Positions 6,157 to 7,188 of a stretch of 7,188 nucleotides of DNA are shown piece after piece. The stretch comes from Desulfobacteraceae bacterium (GTDB taxonomy: Bacteria > Desulfobacterota > Desulfobacteria > Desulfobacterales > Desulfobacteraceae): positions 1 through 7,188 of the forward strand of contig JAABSK010000136.1 in the NCBI GenBank assembly GCA_011390435.1, given 5' to 3'. The notes under the pieces were generated by a model. The model made no database searches and was not told the DNA's origin. It worked only from the letters and a program-made list of their open reading frames with translations. The first letter of the stretch is position 1, and each line of letters opens with the position of its first letter. A program made the translations under genes and the position numbers.

Positions 6157-7188
6157 ATGCCAGACAAGCCGGATATAAAACAATGGGAAGCGCTTGCCCG
6201 CAAACAGCTCAAAGGCAAAACCCTGGAGGAGCTGACCCGAACAACCCCTGAAGGAATTGATATCAAACCCCTGTATACGGCAGAAGATCTTGACAATGTC
6301 GAGTTTCTGGGAAATCTGCCGGGATTTGATCCCTATGTCCGGGGACCGATGACCACCATGTATGCAGGACGGCCATGGACCATCCGTCAGTATGCCGGTT
6401 TTTCCACTGCCAGAGAATCCAATGCCTTTTACCGTAAAAATCTGGCAGCGGGTCAGAAAGGATTGTCTGTGGCGTTTGATCTGGCCACCCACAGGGGCTA
6501 TGACTCTGATCATCCCAGAGTGGCAGGAGATGTGGGCAAGGCAGGTGTGGCCATTGATTCGGTTGAGGACATGAAAATTCTGTTCGATCAGATTCCCCTG
6601 GATCAGATGTCCGTGTCCATGACCATGAACGGGGCTGTGCTGCCCATTCTGGCCGGATACATTGTGGCAGCGGAAGAGCAGGGTGTGAAGCACGAACAGC
6701 TCACCGGCACCATCCAGAACGATATTTTAAAAGAATACCTGACCCGGAATACCTATATTTATCCACCAGAACCGTCGATGCGGATTATCTCCGACATCAT
6801 CGGGTTCTGTTCTGAAAAAATGCCGAAGTTCAACTCCATCAGTATCAGCGGGTATCATATCATGGAGGCGGGAGCCGATTCTGTTCTCCAGACCGCATTT
6901 ACGCTGGCTGACGGCCTTGAATATGTTAAAGCTGCTCTTGCCACAGGTCTGGATATTGACAAATTTGCCCCCCGCCTGTCGTTTTTCTTTGGTATCGGCA
7001 TGAATTTTTTCATGGACATTGCCATGCTCAGGGCCGCCCGTTTCTTGTGGGCAGAACTCATGGCCCAGTTTGATCCGAAAAATCCCAAATCCAGCATGCT
7101 TCGAACCCATTGCCAGACATCCGGATGGAGTCTGACCCAGCAGGATCCTTACAACAACATTGTCCGGACCACCCTTGAATGTCTGTCC
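6157..7188 (+). CDS. Methylmalonyl-CoA mutase, large (catalytic) subunit, N-terminal 344 residues
   Basis: This B12-dependent enzyme rearranges methylmalonyl-CoA to succinyl-CoA and back. The visible part is the N-terminal region and most of the TIM-barrel substrate domain, nearly collinear with human and Propionibacterium mutases in recalled alignment. Conserved residues sit at a constant offset of 10 from the Propionibacterium numbering: Arg72, Thr75, Arg77, Tyr79 (Tyr89 there), Gln187 (Gln197), Arg197 (Arg207) and His234 (His244). The Tyr79/Arg197 pair argues for methylmalonyl- rather than isobutyryl-CoA mutase, which has Phe and Gln there. The ATG at 6157 follows GGAGG (6146-6150) by 6 nt. 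The frame is open to the window end, so the gene is truncated; whether the cobalamin-binding domain is fused (about 720 residues) or encoded separately (about 550) cannot be seen. It lies 37 nt after the epimerase gene. Confidence 0.95.
   Translation, partial: MPDKPDIKQWEALARKQLKGKTLEELTRTTPEGIDIKPLYTAEDLDNVEFLGNLPGFDPYVRGPMTTMYAGRPWTIRQYAGFSTARESNAFYRKNLAAGQKGLSVAFDLATHRGYDSDHPRVAGDVGKAGVAIDSVEDMKILFDQIPLDQMSVSMTMNGAVLPILAGYIVAAEEQGVKHEQLTGTIQNDILKEYLTRNTYIYPPEPSMRIISDIIGFCSEKMPKFNSISISGYHIMEAGADSVLQTAFTLADGLEYVKAALATGLDIDKFAPRLSFFFGIGMNFFMDIAMLRAARFLWAELMAQFDPKNPKSSMLRTHCQTSGWSLTQQDPYNNIVRTTLECLS

Noticed and set aside
6139..6693. A 184-codon minus-strand open frame
   Set aside because: It is antisense to the highly conserved mutase coding sequence, has no recognisable motif and its composition is that of a reverse-strand shadow.
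1..7188. Defence system, CRISPR array, insertion sequence, tRNA or other mobile signature
   Set aside because: No regularly spaced direct repeats, transposase or integrase motifs, terminal inverted repeats or tRNA-like folds were seen; every long frame is explained by a housekeeping, transport, signalling or metabolic gene.

Overview
The window looks like chromosomal DNA of a Gram-negative, probably sulfate-reducing bacterium of the Desulfobacterota (Desulfobacteraceae-like). This rests on recalled similarity only: the company of a DUF3786 protein, a methylmalonyl-CoA epimerase/mutase pair and a PAS-like signalling protein, plus moderate GC and AT-rich intergenic stretches with good sigma-70-like boxes. 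No tRNA, rRNA, CRISPR array, insertion sequence or phage gene was seen.

Layout. The left two thirds (1-4830) is transcribed leftwards. In transcription order it holds tag (3-methyladenine DNA glycosylase I, 4830-4258), two overlapping genes for a heterodimeric ABC exporter of the MdlA/MdlB (YheI/YheH) type (4141-2411 and 2418-622), and the first 166 codons of a signalling protein with PAS-like repeats (498-1), cut by the window edge. The right third is transcribed rightwards: a DUF3786 protein (4972-5595), methylmalonyl-CoA epimerase (5718-6119) and the first 344 codons of the methylmalonyl-CoA mutase large subunit (6157-7188), cut by the right edge. The divergent point is the 141-bp gap 4831-4971, where two back-to-back promoter candidates appear to share one -35 hexamer.

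How the genes work together. The two ABC half-transporters almost certainly form one exporter. Their motif deviations (Asp for the catalytic Glu in one, a degenerate signature in the other) fall in the same composite nucleotide site, as expected for an asymmetric heterodimer. The epimerase and mutase carry out consecutive steps between (S)-methylmalonyl-CoA and succinyl-CoA, the route for propionate oxidation or formation in such bacteria, and look like an operon with its own promoter. Tag repairs alkylated DNA and has no evident functional link to the transporter. The roles of the DUF3786 protein and the PAS-like protein are unknown.

I found no clearly new multi-gene system here. The points most worth a second look are regulatory: the shared -35 between tag and the DUF3786 gene, and the palindrome plus leader hairpin ahead of the epimerase. 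The degenerate LSSGE signature in the exporter and the truncated sensory gene at the left edge also deserve checking.
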